Of a stretch of 29,113 nucleotides of DNA, positions 6,986 through 14,901 are shown piece by piece. Position numbers and translations under genes: made by a program. This DNA is from JBAZBO01 sp041671425 (lineage in GTDB: Bacteria > Patescibacteriota > WWE3 > UBA101185 > UBA10185). Location of the stretch: the NCBI GenBank assembly GCA_041671425.1, contig JBAZBO010000002.1, positions 1-29,113 of the forward strand, written 5' to 3'. The notes under the pieces were generated by a model. That model was not told where the DNA came from and searched no databases. It saw only the letters and a program-made list of their open reading frames with translations. Every line of letters starts with the position of its first letter. Position 1 is the first letter of the stretch.

Positions 6986-8268
6986 TGCAGAAGAAATTAC
7001 CTGCCCTTTTATGTTTGGTCTGTATATCTGTTTTGCTATCTGCCTGTACTATTCAGGATCTTCCTTTGGTAGGTAAATATCTTGGTGGTAAGGGCCCTGC
7101 ATTGGGGCCTGTTTCCCTGACCATGTGGGGTATGTGGGAAGATCCAAGTGTCATGCAGAAGCTTATAGAGAAATATCAGATTGAACATCCGAATGTTTCG
7201 ATAACATATGAAGATAGATCTGTGGTCAAGCCTTTGGTCACATATAAAGAAAGGGTTTTTTCAAGGCTTGGTACAGAGGAAAGTGCCGATATAGTCATGG
7301 TCCACAACAGTTGGGTACCATATATTACAAACAGCCTTTCTCCTGCTCCAGCGAGTGTAATGTCGGCAGATGATTTTGCTTCGAATTTCTATCCTGCTGC
7401 TAATGACACCTGTGTAGTGGGTGGAAAGGTATATTCAATACCCTATTACTATGATGGATTGGTCCTCATATACAACAGGGATCATTTTGAGAGTGTGGGT
7501 CAGGAGGAGCCTCCGACTGCGTGGGAGGAGTTCAGGAAACTAGCCCTTGATCTCACGAAGCGTTCTGACGACGGTGCTTTGATAAGAGCGGGTGCCGCAA
7601 TGGGCACAGCCACTAACATTGACCATTTCTCTGACATACTGGGCATGATGTTTGCCCAAGCAGGCGCAGCCATACCAGAAGATCTTGATTCTGAGAAAGC
7701 TATGCATGCGCTTTCCTTCTACACTAATTTTGTGAAAGAGGATCGAGTGTGGGATGCCTCACTTCCGGAAGCGGTTGATGCCTTTGCCAATGGAAAGGTC
7801 TCCATGATCTTTGCACCCAGCTGGAGAATCTTGGATATAAAAAGAGCAGCCCCCACTCTGAATATTGGTGTGGCCCCGGTCCCTCAGGCAGTTCCATCTG
7901 AGCCTGCAACTTGGGGTTCCTTCTGGACTCCTGTGGTGTCATCTAATTCTCAAAATGCTTCCACTGCGTGGGATTTCATAAACTTCCTTGCTCAAGATGA
8001 GCAGCAGCTAATGCTGTTTGATGAAGCCTCGAAATTGAGGGAATTTGGGACCCCTTACAGTAGAATATCACTGGCAGCAGAACTGCTTCTCAATCCTTAC
8101 CTAAGCCCTGTACTTAGCACTGCCGGATATTCCAAGAGCGGTATAATATCTGCCAGATCTGGAAACCAGAGACAGGAAACAGCCATGAAAGAAGCTGTAA
8201 ATTCCGTTCTAAAGGGCATACAGCCCTTAGAAGCTCTCAAAACTGCCAAAACCGCAATCTCTCAATGA
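6985..8268 (+). CDS. ABC-type sugar-binding lipoprotein (extracellular solute-binding family 1), orphan
   Basis: This 427-residue protein has a lipoprotein signal peptide (KKLPALLCLVCISVLLSAC; lipobox LSAC, lipidated Cys about residue 21). The mature part looks like a family-1 solute-binding protein: LTMWGMWEDP near the start, IVMVHNSWVP, and SIPYYYDGLVLIYNRDHF in the hinge-proximal region. It should sit on the outer face of the membrane and bind an oligosaccharide or a similar ligand. I chose the ATG at 6985, overlapping the upstream stop, because it puts the signal peptide at the N-terminus; an in-frame start at 6946 adds a non-signal extension. No permease or ATPase genes are nearby, so it either uses distant transporter parts or works in sensing. 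Confidence 0.85.
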   Translation: MQKKLPALLCLVCISVLLSACTIQDLPLVGKYLGGKGPALGPVSLTMWGMWEDPSVMQKLIEKYQIEHPNVSITYEDRSVVKPLVTYKERVFSRLGTEESADIVMVHNSWVPYITNSLSPAPASVMSADDFASNFYPAANDTCVVGGKVYSIPYYYDGLVLIYNRDHFESVGQEEPPTAWEEFRKLALDLTKRSDDGALIRAGAAMGTATNIDHFSDILGMMFAQAGAAIPEDLDSEKAMHALSFYTNFVKEDRVWDASLPEAVDAFANGKVSMIFAPSWRILDIKRAAPTLNIGVAPVPQAVPSEPATWGSFWTPVVSSNSQNASTAWDFINFLAQDEQQLMLFDEASKLREFGTPYSRISLAAELLLNPYLSPVLSTAGYSKSGIISARSGNQRQETAMKEAVNSVLKGIQPLEALKTAKTAISQ

Positions 8269-9182
8269 AGAAGTTATTGATAATAGACACATTCAATTTC
8301 CTTCATCGGGCTTATCATGCATTGCCTACTTCTCTGACTGATAAAGATGGAAATCCCACCAACGCTTTGTATGGAGTAACGTCCATGATAATAAGTGTGT
8401 TTGAGTTGGTAAGACCTGATTACATCATAGCCGCTTTGGATGGTAAGAAGCCCACATTTCGTGTGGAGGAGTTCACTGGATATAAGGCTCACAGAAAACC
8501 TATGGAGGATGACCTTTCGTCCCAGATCCCGAAAGTGTTTGATATCCTGGATGCCTTTGGGATAAAAAGAGTTCTAGTGGATGGCTATGAGGCAGATGAC
8601 GTTATAGGGACAGTAGCTAAGGAATACAGCCATGATTTGGAGGTAGTGATAGTTTCCAATGATAGAGACATATGGCAGGTAGTTGGGAATAATGTAACTA
8701 TAATGTCCCCTTCTACCAAAAGGGGTGCCCCTACCGATTGGGTAGGAGAGAAGGAAGTCCTATCAAAAATGGGTTTTACACCCAATCTTATCCCCGACTA
8801 CAAAGGACTTCGGGGTGACCCCAGTGACAACATCCCGGGTGTTTATGGTGTTGGTGATGTGACGGCAAAAAAGTTGATTATAGAATATGGTACTTTAGAG
8901 AATATATACGAGAATTTAGCCAAGGTAGAACCAGAATCGCTGAGGACTAAATTGGCAGAATGTTCCGAGCAGGCTGTTATGAGTAAAAGGCTGGCTAAAC
9001 TGATACTTGATGTGCCTATGGATATCAAACTTGAGGAGTGCGCCTATAAAGAATTCAATCAAATGAAAGTTAGGGATATCCTTGAGCGATACAACTTCAA
9101 ATCTCTGATCAAGAGATTGGGTTTTGACCCGGATAAGGCTAAGGGTCCTGAGATAAATAAAGACCAAATGGCTCTTTTCTGA
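8265..9182 (+). CDS. Stand-alone 5'-3' exonuclease (DNA polymerase I N-terminal domain type)
   Basis: This 305-residue PIN/FEN-type nuclease keeps the acidic metal ligands: Asp8 in IIDTFNF, Asp59 in ALDGKKPTFR, Glu109-Asp111-Asp112 in YEADDVIG, Asp133/135 in SNDRD, and Asp185/188 in GDPSDNIPG. A helix-hairpin-helix follows (GVYGVGDVTAKKLI, about 192-205). It would remove RNA primers and 5' flaps during replication and repair. There is no polymerase domain; the frame stops at 9182, and a separate polymerase is presumably elsewhere. It overlaps the lipoprotein gene by 4 nt. Confidence 0.9.
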   Translation: MKKLLIIDTFNFLHRAYHALPTSLTDKDGNPTNALYGVTSMIISVFELVRPDYIIAALDGKKPTFRVEEFTGYKAHRKPMEDDLSSQIPKVFDILDAFGIKRVLVDGYEADDVIGTVAKEYSHDLEVVIVSNDRDIWQVVGNNVTIMSPSTKRGAPTDWVGEKEVLSKMGFTPNLIPDYKGLRGDPSDNIPGVYGVGDVTAKKLIIEYGTLENIYENLAKVEPESLRTKLAECSEQAVMSKRLAKLILDVPMDIKLEECAYKEFNQMKVRDILERYNFKSLIKRLGFDPDKAKGPEINKDQMALF

Positions 9183-9185
9183 GCC

Positions 9186-9194
9186 TGATATAAT
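9186..9194 (+). promoter_or_regulatory. Extended -10 promoter of tsaD (leaderless)
   Basis: TGATATAAT is an extended -10 element. The hexamer ends exactly 6 bases before the tsaD ATG at 9201, so transcription should begin on the start codon. There is no Shine-Dalgarno sequence and no clear -35 box, which extended -10 promoters do not need. It begins just after the upstream stop codon. Confidence 0.65.
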
Positions 9195-9200
9195 CCCTTC

Positions 9201-10199
9201 ATGGTTATTTTGGGTATAGAAAGTTCGTGCGATGAGACTTCTGCCTCTTTGGTTGAGGATGGGGTCAGGGACATCTCAACAGTAATAGCTTCCTCAAAAG
9301 ATTTTCATGAAAAGACCGGTGGTGTGGTTCCGGAGATAGCAGCTAGAAAACAAGTGGAGTTCATAGTTCCTGTTATAGAGCAGGCTCTCATTGATGGCTT
9401 CGGAAGTGTTGATCATGCTAAGGAAAACATAGATGCCATAGCCGTGACTACAGGGCCGGGATTGGTGGGCTCGCTTATAGTGGGTATAGAAGCGGCTAAG
9501 GCTCTATCCCTTTCCTGGAGCAAGGAACTTATTCCAGTCAATCATCTGATAGGTCACATATATGCCAACTTCCTAACGCATAAGGATATAAAGTTTCCGG
9601 CCATGGTCCTTGTGGTAAGTGGTGGCCATACTGATCTGGTACTTATGAAGGGGCATGGAGATTTCACATACGTGGGTGGTACTGTTGACGATGCAGCTGG
9701 GGAAGCCTTTGACAAAACAGCCCGTATCCTTGGAATAAAGAGCTATCTAGGGGGTGCAGATCTTTCCAATCTTGCCTCCCAATGCGAGAACAACTATATA
9801 AAAGGAAAGCTTCCCAGACCGATGATCTCAGAAGATAACTTCGATTTTTCCTTTTCTGGGCTTAAGACTGCTGCTAGCAGGATGATAAAGAACGAAACCT
9901 ACCCTACTGATGTGATGGCTCTTGAGTTTGAACAGGCAGTAGTGGATGTGCTAGTCAGCAAGACACTGCGGGCAGCATCTTCCTATTCGGTAGAGTCTAT
10001 CCTTTTAGGGGGAGGCGTTTCAGCCAACCAGAGATTGCGAAAAGAGCTGACCGATCTATCTCCCATCCCAGTCCTATTCCCTGATATTAAATACTGTGGT
10101 GATAATGCAGCCTATATTGCCTCAGCAGCATTCTTTAATAGAAGAAACAAAATCCTGTCAGAGATAGTACCCCAGCCTTCACTTTCTATCATGGAGTGA
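9201..10199 (+). CDS. tsaD: TsaD, tRNA threonylcarbamoyladenosine synthase subunit
   Basis: This 332-residue TsaD/Kae1/YgjD protein opens with ILGIESSCDETSASLV and carries the metal-binding HLIGH motif (His115, His119). The family's glycine-rich segments TTGPGLVGSL (83-92), VVSGGHTDL and LLGGGVSANQRLR are also present. It transfers the threonylcarbamoyl group to A37 of ANN-decoding tRNAs and works with TsaB, TsaC and TsaE, none of which is in this window. Length is normal. It is preceded by its own leaderless promoter. Confidence 0.96.
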   Translation: MVILGIESSCDETSASLVEDGVRDISTVIASSKDFHEKTGGVVPEIAARKQVEFIVPVIEQALIDGFGSVDHAKENIDAIAVTTGPGLVGSLIVGIEAAKALSLSWSKELIPVNHLIGHIYANFLTHKDIKFPAMVLVVSGGHTDLVLMKGHGDFTYVGGTVDDAAGEAFDKTARILGIKSYLGGADLSNLASQCENNYIKGKLPRPMISEDNFDFSFSGLKTAASRMIKNETYPTDVMALEFEQAVVDVLVSKTLRAASSYSVESILLGGGVSANQRLRKELTDLSPIPVLFPDIKYCGDNAAYIASAAFFNRRNKILSEIVPQPSLSIME

Positions 10200-10232
10200 T
10201 CCAAGATTCCAGTTTAGATAGACACCCCCTTA

Positions 10233-10347
10233 TTGATGATTCCGCGCTCCCGGCTATAATAACTACAGGGTTAAAACGTATGCATACTACAGGATACTAG
10301 TTGGTTCTAGCCTTTAGGTGCAACTTAATCAGAGGTGTTGATAAGTT
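10233..10347 (+). promoter_or_regulatory. Promoter and 5' leader of comF
   Basis: TTGATG (10233-10238), 16 bases, then TATAAT (10255-10260) predict a start near 10267. The roughly 80-base leader contains a perfect 10-bp palindrome, GTATGCATAC (10278-10287), and two copies of ACTACAGG (10262-10269 and 10286-10293). It ends with a GAGGTG ribosome site (10332-10337) 10 bases before the ATG. Unlike most leading genes here, this one has a real leader, so it may be regulated. Confidence 0.55.
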
Positions 10348-10958
10348 ATGGAGAACTTTCTAAAGCTGCTATTTTCACCTAGATGCCTGCTTTGTGGAGC
10401 TGTGGGTGATGTATTGTGCCGGACATGTTTGATGTCTGCGAGGGTCTTGTGTAAGCACTTTACTTTGGGTGGGTCCCGTACAGCCTTCTGTCTATTCGAA
10501 TATGGGGGATGCGTTAGTAAGTGTATTAGGTATTCAAAGTATGCTTCAAGGCTGTTTTCTGCTCTGCAGGACCTTACTGTGTGGGGGTTGGATACCTCCC
10601 AGATTACACAGGTCACGTGGTGGTCCCAATACCCTTGGCAAGAAAAAGATCTGCTAGCAGAGGTTTTAACCAATCTCAAGTGATAGCAAAAGTAATTGCC
10701 AAAAGATTTGGTCTTAAAATGCAGCCACATATCCTTATGAGATCAAAGGAAACAGCGCCTCAATATACCCTTGGTAAGTATGCAAGGCTAAAGAATATGG
10801 ATGCCGCTTTTAGAGTATGTAAAGATGTAAAGGGAAAGAAAATCCTTCTGGTGGACGATATCTGTACATCGGGAAGCACTCTTATTTCTGCATCAAATGA
10901 ATTATATCTGGCTGGTGCCAAGGTGGTTGAGTGTTTCGCTTTGAGTAAGAAACTATAA
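10348..10958 (+). pseudogene. comF: ComF-family phosphoribosyltransferase-like protein, frameshifted
   Basis: Two overlapping frames together make one ComF protein of about 203 residues. The first holds the N-terminal zinc-finger Cys (RCLLCGAVGD, LCRTC) and the conserved IRYSKYASR. The second, in the -1 frame, holds VVVPIPLARKRSASRGFNQS, the KETAPQYTLGKYARLKNM stretch and the PRPP-binding loop ILLVDDICTSGST. The switch falls near the GGGGG run at 10583-10587 and would be repaired by one extra base. It may be an assembly error, a genuine disabling mutation or, less likely, programmed slippage. ComF supports DNA uptake in naturally competent bacteria. The last 6 bases overlap the convergent gene on the other strand. 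Confidence 0.85.
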
Positions 10959-12648
10959 AGAGACTTCGTAGACGGAGGTTCCGTTTAGTACGAAAAGCTC
11001 ATCATCCTCTGGTGATATGCTTATATCTTTTATGTCATTCCATGTCTCTTTGTCCTTGTGATAGATCCTCTGCTTGAAATTGCCCTCCATATCTACGACG
11101 GCAACACTTTTGTTTCCGTTGTCTGCTATGTACAAGGCATCAGATTTTGGGCCGATCACAATCTTGGTAGGAGCGTTTAGGGGCACATCCATATCTTTCA
11201 ACTCAAATGCGTCTTGCGTGCCGGATGTGTATTTGAACACCTCCCCTGTGCTGCTCAGTACGTAAATGCTCATATCTATAGCCATTGATACCGCGTTTGA
11301 GAAGTCTGATGATTGAGCCCAAATAGTCTTCTCACCTGTATCAGTATATTTGTAGATGGTGTCTCNNNNNNNNNNATACAAAATCTAGGTAAGGAAATGT
11401 TACTGTCAGGCCTTCTGCCTTGAGAAGTTCTTCGGAAGTTCCGTCATCTGGATTGTATGTCCTATACCCGTCTTTATCTCTGAAATTGACAACCTCCTCT
11501 TTGAGTACCATACCCCCTATTCCGAGGAATTGACTTTCTTTGGGAGAAAACTGAGGAGTGTCTATATCCGACACATAGATCTTGCCGGTTGTCTCGTCGG
11601 CTACCAGCACTTTTTCCTTAATCACAAGTATGCCTGATGGAGTGATGGTGTTGTCTGCGAGTGCTAGATCGTAAAAGAAGCTTTCATCTTTAGCTGCTTC
11701 TTCGGGCACAACCTTTGTTACCTCTTGTGCTGGTGCAAGCTCTTCCTGATCTGGCTTGTCTGCCTTCCTACCAAATCCCACTTTCACTGTAAGCAGCACT
11801 GAAACGGCGAAGCCAACCAGAAGTATAGGTATAAGTAACTTCTTGAACTTTCCAATATTCAAAGCCTTTCTGGACCCCATAAGACTTACTATCCCCTTGT
11901 CTATTCTGGCCCCCCCCTTATGGGTGCCCTTTTGTAGAAGTTTGTTCTTTAACTTGATCATGTCTATCGATGGGGATTTTCTCTTTTTTATTCCAAAGTC
12001 TATCTGCTCATCAGTTGTAAAGGCTGTGTCTATGGAGAACTTAATCATCAGGCAGCTAAAATCGGGGGGAAGATCCTGAAAAGTATCAGGGCCGGCCCTA
12101 AGTAGTATCTCAGGTGGGAATTTCGAACCAAAGCTGACCGTACTGATAACCACTACATCGTCATTTTTCACAATACCTGAAGCAGACTGGAAATTGCCCT
12201 CTGCCAGGAAGCTGACTGGTTTGGTTTCCCCCTCCCGCATGATGATCACATTACCTTCACCGTGTTGGACTATGTATAAGACATTTCCCCATAGTACAGC
12301 TGCTACTATATCCAGCTTTAGGTCGGTACTTTTTTCTCTTAGGGTATTCTCGTTCAGCTTGGTGAGTTTCTCTTTGGTATCAAGAATAGCTTTCTCCAGA
12401 GATTGTACAGGCGAAATATTTTCTGACTGAAAATAGGAATCCTGGAGGATATCACTTATTGTTTTGGATATGACTGAGGTCTCAAATTCCATTGGGCCAG
12501 AGACTTCGAAGACTCCGTAAACAGTACCTTTCCTTTTTAGTACTCCCTCATCCTCTGGTGCGCTGGTTATGATACTTGAGAAAAGGCCCGTATATTGCGG
12601 GACCTTAGGTAATATCTTCTGGGTTTTAGCTATCAGTCTTTTTTCCAT
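10953..12648 (-). CDS. Membrane protein with PP2C-like domain and C-terminal beta-propeller (interrupted by a scaffold gap)
   Basis: The N-terminal 230 residues resemble a PPM/PP2C phosphatase fold (AAVLWGNVLYIVQHGEGNVIIM is like the GDSR strand region), but the aspartates that bind the two metals are not evident, so it may be catalytically dead. A basic linker follows, then one transmembrane segment (about 271-290, LLIPILLVGFAVSVLLTVKV). An outside part with NHL/YVTN-like blade repeats comes last (ITPSGILVIKEKVLVAD, ALYIADNGNKSVAVVD, ELFVLNGTSVYEV). A 10-N gap at 11366-11375 breaks the frame, but the two halves fit one protein. It is the last gene of the 13428-10953 unit. I do not know its function; a sensor-like role is plausible. 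Confidence 0.7.
11366..11375. other. Scaffold gap of ten Ns
   Basis: Ten Ns stand for an unresolved stretch of unknown true length inside the PP2C-like/propeller gene. The reading frame changes across it, so the real gap is not ten bases or contains local error. Confidence 0.95.
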
Positions 12649-12653
12649 TTATT

Positions 12654-12875
12654 TTAGAAAAGCAGGATAGACAAGATTACAAGGCCTACTGCAATCAGAA
12701 AATGTATTCTGGAGAAGCCCAAGAAAAATCCCCCTACCTTTGTGGTAAAACTAGAATTCATCAATCTTACCTGCCTTATCATTACAAACGAGAACATACA
12801 GTATATAAACTCAAGACCTATGATCAAGCCTCTCAAGATCTTGTCAAAATCCATTGAAGTAAACAGGTCTGCCAT
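12654..12875 (-). CDS. Small two-helix membrane protein, unknown function
   Basis: This 73-residue protein has two hydrophobic segments (about 14-36 and 56-73) joined by a short basic, glycine-containing loop, ending flush in the second helix (GLVILSILLF). I do not recognise a family. It lies 1 base after the PH-domain gene and 5 bases before the PP2C-like gene on the same strand, so all three are probably one operon and may act together in the membrane. Confidence 0.7.
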   Translation of the reverse strand: MADLFTSMDFDKILRGLIIGLEFIYCMFSFVMIRQVRLMNSSFTTKVGGFFLGFSRIHFLIAVGLVILSILLF

Positions 12876-12876
12876 A

Positions 12877-13428
12877 TTAGTGATGCCCCCCTCTTAGCTG
12901 AGTTACCATGTCAGATATTATGTCCCTGACCTTAGAAGGATTAGGTATGTTCTCGAACTCGAATTCTCTTTTTTCTGCAGAAGTTTGGATGAATACACTT
13001 CCATAGTTAAAGATCACCTCCAGTGCACCACTTATGTTTGATGTCACGTCTTCGATGTTCTTAAGGGGTGCCTCTGAAATGTTCTTGAAAAGGATGCCAT
13101 GGAAGTCCACATCTACGATCTTTTTATTGGTTATTATGTAAACGTTGTAGTACCAAATCATAAGGTTTTGGAAGACGAAGCCCGCTATTGTAAGGTACCA
13201 AAATAAAGAGAGTGTGAAGATAAAACCTCTACTTAGTATCAGACCATTCATTGCCAAAACTCCCCTTACAATAGCAGGGGTTATGAGCATGATGGCGGCA
13301 ATACCTATCCAGTCCAGATTAGTTATTAAGCTTCTTCTGAAAATATAAAGTATCTCTTCGTCGTCATCCTCACCATCAAATCTGGTGTTTTTTGGGTTTT
13401 TGATAAAGGTTCCACATAACGTACCCAT
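12877..13428 (-). CDS. Membrane protein with bacterial PH-like domain
   Basis: This 183-residue protein has two hydrophobic segments (about 38-60 and 68-92) followed by a bacterial PH (bPH2/DUF304-type) domain: YIITNKKIVDVDFHGILFKN, then PLKNIEDVTS and VIFNYGSVFIQTS. These match the conserved Y-x-I-T-x-x-R/K and I-x-D-V patterns of the family. The molecular function of bacterial PH domains is poorly known. It is the first gene of its operon and its ATG lies 9 bases after a consensus extended -10 box. Confidence 0.8.
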   Translation of the reverse strand: MGTLCGTFIKNPKNTRFDGEDDDEEILYIFRRSLITNLDWIGIAAIMLITPAIVRGVLAMNGLILSRGFIFTLSLFWYLTIAGFVFQNLMIWYYNVYIITNKKIVDVDFHGILFKNISEAPLKNIEDVTSNISGALEVIFNYGSVFIQTSAEKREFEFENIPNPSKVRDIISDMVTQLRGGHH

Positions 13429-13437
13429 TGTATTGAG

Positions 13438-13446
13438 ATTATAGCA
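13438..13446 (-). promoter_or_regulatory. Extended -10 promoter of the PH-domain/PP2C-like operon
   Basis: On the minus strand, TGCTATAAT lies with its hexamer (13438-13443) 9 bases before the ATG at 13428, so the leader would be about 3 bases. It sits in the 30-base gap after the upstream gene and has no Shine-Dalgarno sequence downstream. Confidence 0.6.
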
Positions 13447-13458
13447 TCTACGTTTGTT

Positions 13459-14880
13459 TCAGCGGAATGCCACGACAGCTATATTGTCCTCGTACCTTAT
13501 CTGCCACCCTTTCTCTTTCAGGTACCCCGCCAGTTTTGATTTAGTTGGTACTACTACCCATGCGACCTCCGCAAATTCTGGCCTGTCATAATTACTCTCC
13601 GGTTTGTCGAAGATATCCTTGTATATTGTGAGCATCCTCTTGCCGTCTTTTTCCCATGAAGCCATACGCCCGTCTATAAAGGTTTTGTACTCAGGAAGCT
13701 GCCATATCAAATACCCTCCCCAAGCGTAGTTATTAAACATGTTACCTTCTGGTGGGGAGCTTTTTATGAATTGAACAGCTTCATAAGGGTAACTAGCCTT
13801 GATGCTCCATGATCGTGTGCTAGATGATAGGTAGACGTTCCTTGCAAAGTGAACGAGAAGGCAGACACTTACCACTACTCCAATCAGCTTCCCCGCTTGT
13901 ACTAGTTTCTTCCTCCCGTCTGGACCTATGAACTCTATTACCTTATTGTATGACTCATCCCATATGGCAAGTGCGAACAGGTTTGTGATAAGCATGGTGT
14001 GCCTTATGAAGTAGGCAGATCTTATGGATAGTAAGATAAAAACAGTTGATGCTATGTATATCCACAGCTTACTAAGATCCCTTTTCTGAGATAGATAGAC
14101 GAAGAAGGTGCCGGAAGAAATTATGAAGGGTACAAATATCGAACTATTTATGGAGGTTTCTATGGGTAGCCACTCCCGTATCCAGTTGAACTGTGCAGGA
14201 TGTGTTTCTTTTAGAAGCGTTTTCCACAGGTCTATTCCATAGGGGTTTATTAATGTAGCAAACACTGAGGTCAAGGGTAAAAGGCACGTTGAAGCCAGCC
14301 ATTTGAAAGAAATACGCTCTTTTCTGAATTTCTCAATAATCCTTTGGATAGAAAACAACCCGTACATGAAAAGTCCCAGGGTGAAATCAGCGTGAGTATT
14401 AGCCCATACCATAAATATCAAAGGAAGGAATTTCTCCCACTTGGGTTTGTAGTTCAGAATTACAAATACCAGCATCAGGAAAAGTGTGCTAAAAAACATA
14501 GGTCTTACCGTAAGGAGGAAGGAACCCCCCATAACAGCCAGGGAAAGGCAGTAGAAGAAAGTTTCAAATCTGCTTAGCTTTGCCACTTTTATCAAAAAGA
14601 TAAGGCAGATACCCCCGATCACACTTGTTAGCAGTCCCATGCCTATGGGTGTAAGAAAGGTGTATGTAACATAGAAGTACAGCTGGGAAAGCCAGTAGGA
14701 ATTGGCCCACTTATATTCCGCGAAGTTATAGGAGAATATATTCTCCTTTAGTAAGTGCCCTGTCTTGAATAGATGCTCTCCGTACTTAAAATGCCACCCA
14801 AAGTCTGGGTCTCTTGGGGGAACATACCAGGTAAAGAGGATCAGTGCGAGTAGTGCTAGGTAGAAAAGGTTTCTTTTCAC
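13459..14880 (-). CDS. Polytopic membrane protein, GT-C glycosyltransferase-like
   Basis: This 473-residue protein has about ten hydrophobic segments. An early acidic loop, PPRDPDFGWHFKYGE (21-35), resembles the catalytic first loop (D/E-x-D and W-H) of lipid-dependent GT-C glycosyltransferases. The C-terminal soluble part (AWGGYLIWQLPEYKTFIDGR) resembles the tail of several uncharacterised GT-C proteins. It probably moves a sugar from a lipid carrier outside the membrane; neither donor nor acceptor is known. The start is a GTG at 14878-14880. It lies 21 bases after the SpoIID-type gene, with a weak TATAGT in between. Confidence 0.65.
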   Translation of the reverse strand: MKRNLFYLALLALILFTWYVPPRDPDFGWHFKYGEHLFKTGHLLKENIFSYNFAEYKWANSYWLSQLYFYVTYTFLTPIGMGLLTSVIGGICLIFLIKVAKLSRFETFFYCLSLAVMGGSFLLTVRPMFFSTLFLMLVFVILNYKPKWEKFLPLIFMVWANTHADFTLGLFMYGLFSIQRIIEKFRKERISFKWLASTCLLPLTSVFATLINPYGIDLWKTLLKETHPAQFNWIREWLPIETSINSSIFVPFIISSGTFFVYLSQKRDLSKLWIYIASTVFILLSIRSAYFIRHTMLITNLFALAIWDESYNKVIEFIGPDGRKKLVQAGKLIGVVVSVCLLVHFARNVYLSSSTRSWSIKASYPYEAVQFIKSSPPEGNMFNNYAWGGYLIWQLPEYKTFIDGRMASWEKDGKRMLTIYKDIFDKPESNYDRPEFAEVAWVVVPTKSKLAGYLKEKGWQIRYEDNIAVVAFR

Positions 14881-14901
14881 AAGGTGAGGCTACTATAGAT
14901 A

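Noticed and set aside
10560..10600. Programmed -1 frameshifting in comF
   Set aside because: There is no clear X-XXY-YYZ heptamer with a downstream hairpin; a one-base error or deletion in the GGGGG run is simpler.
14881..14901. TATAGT between the SpoIID-type and GT-C-like genes as a promoter
   Set aside because: It is weak, has no -35 or extended element, and the 21-base gap fits simple operon read-through.
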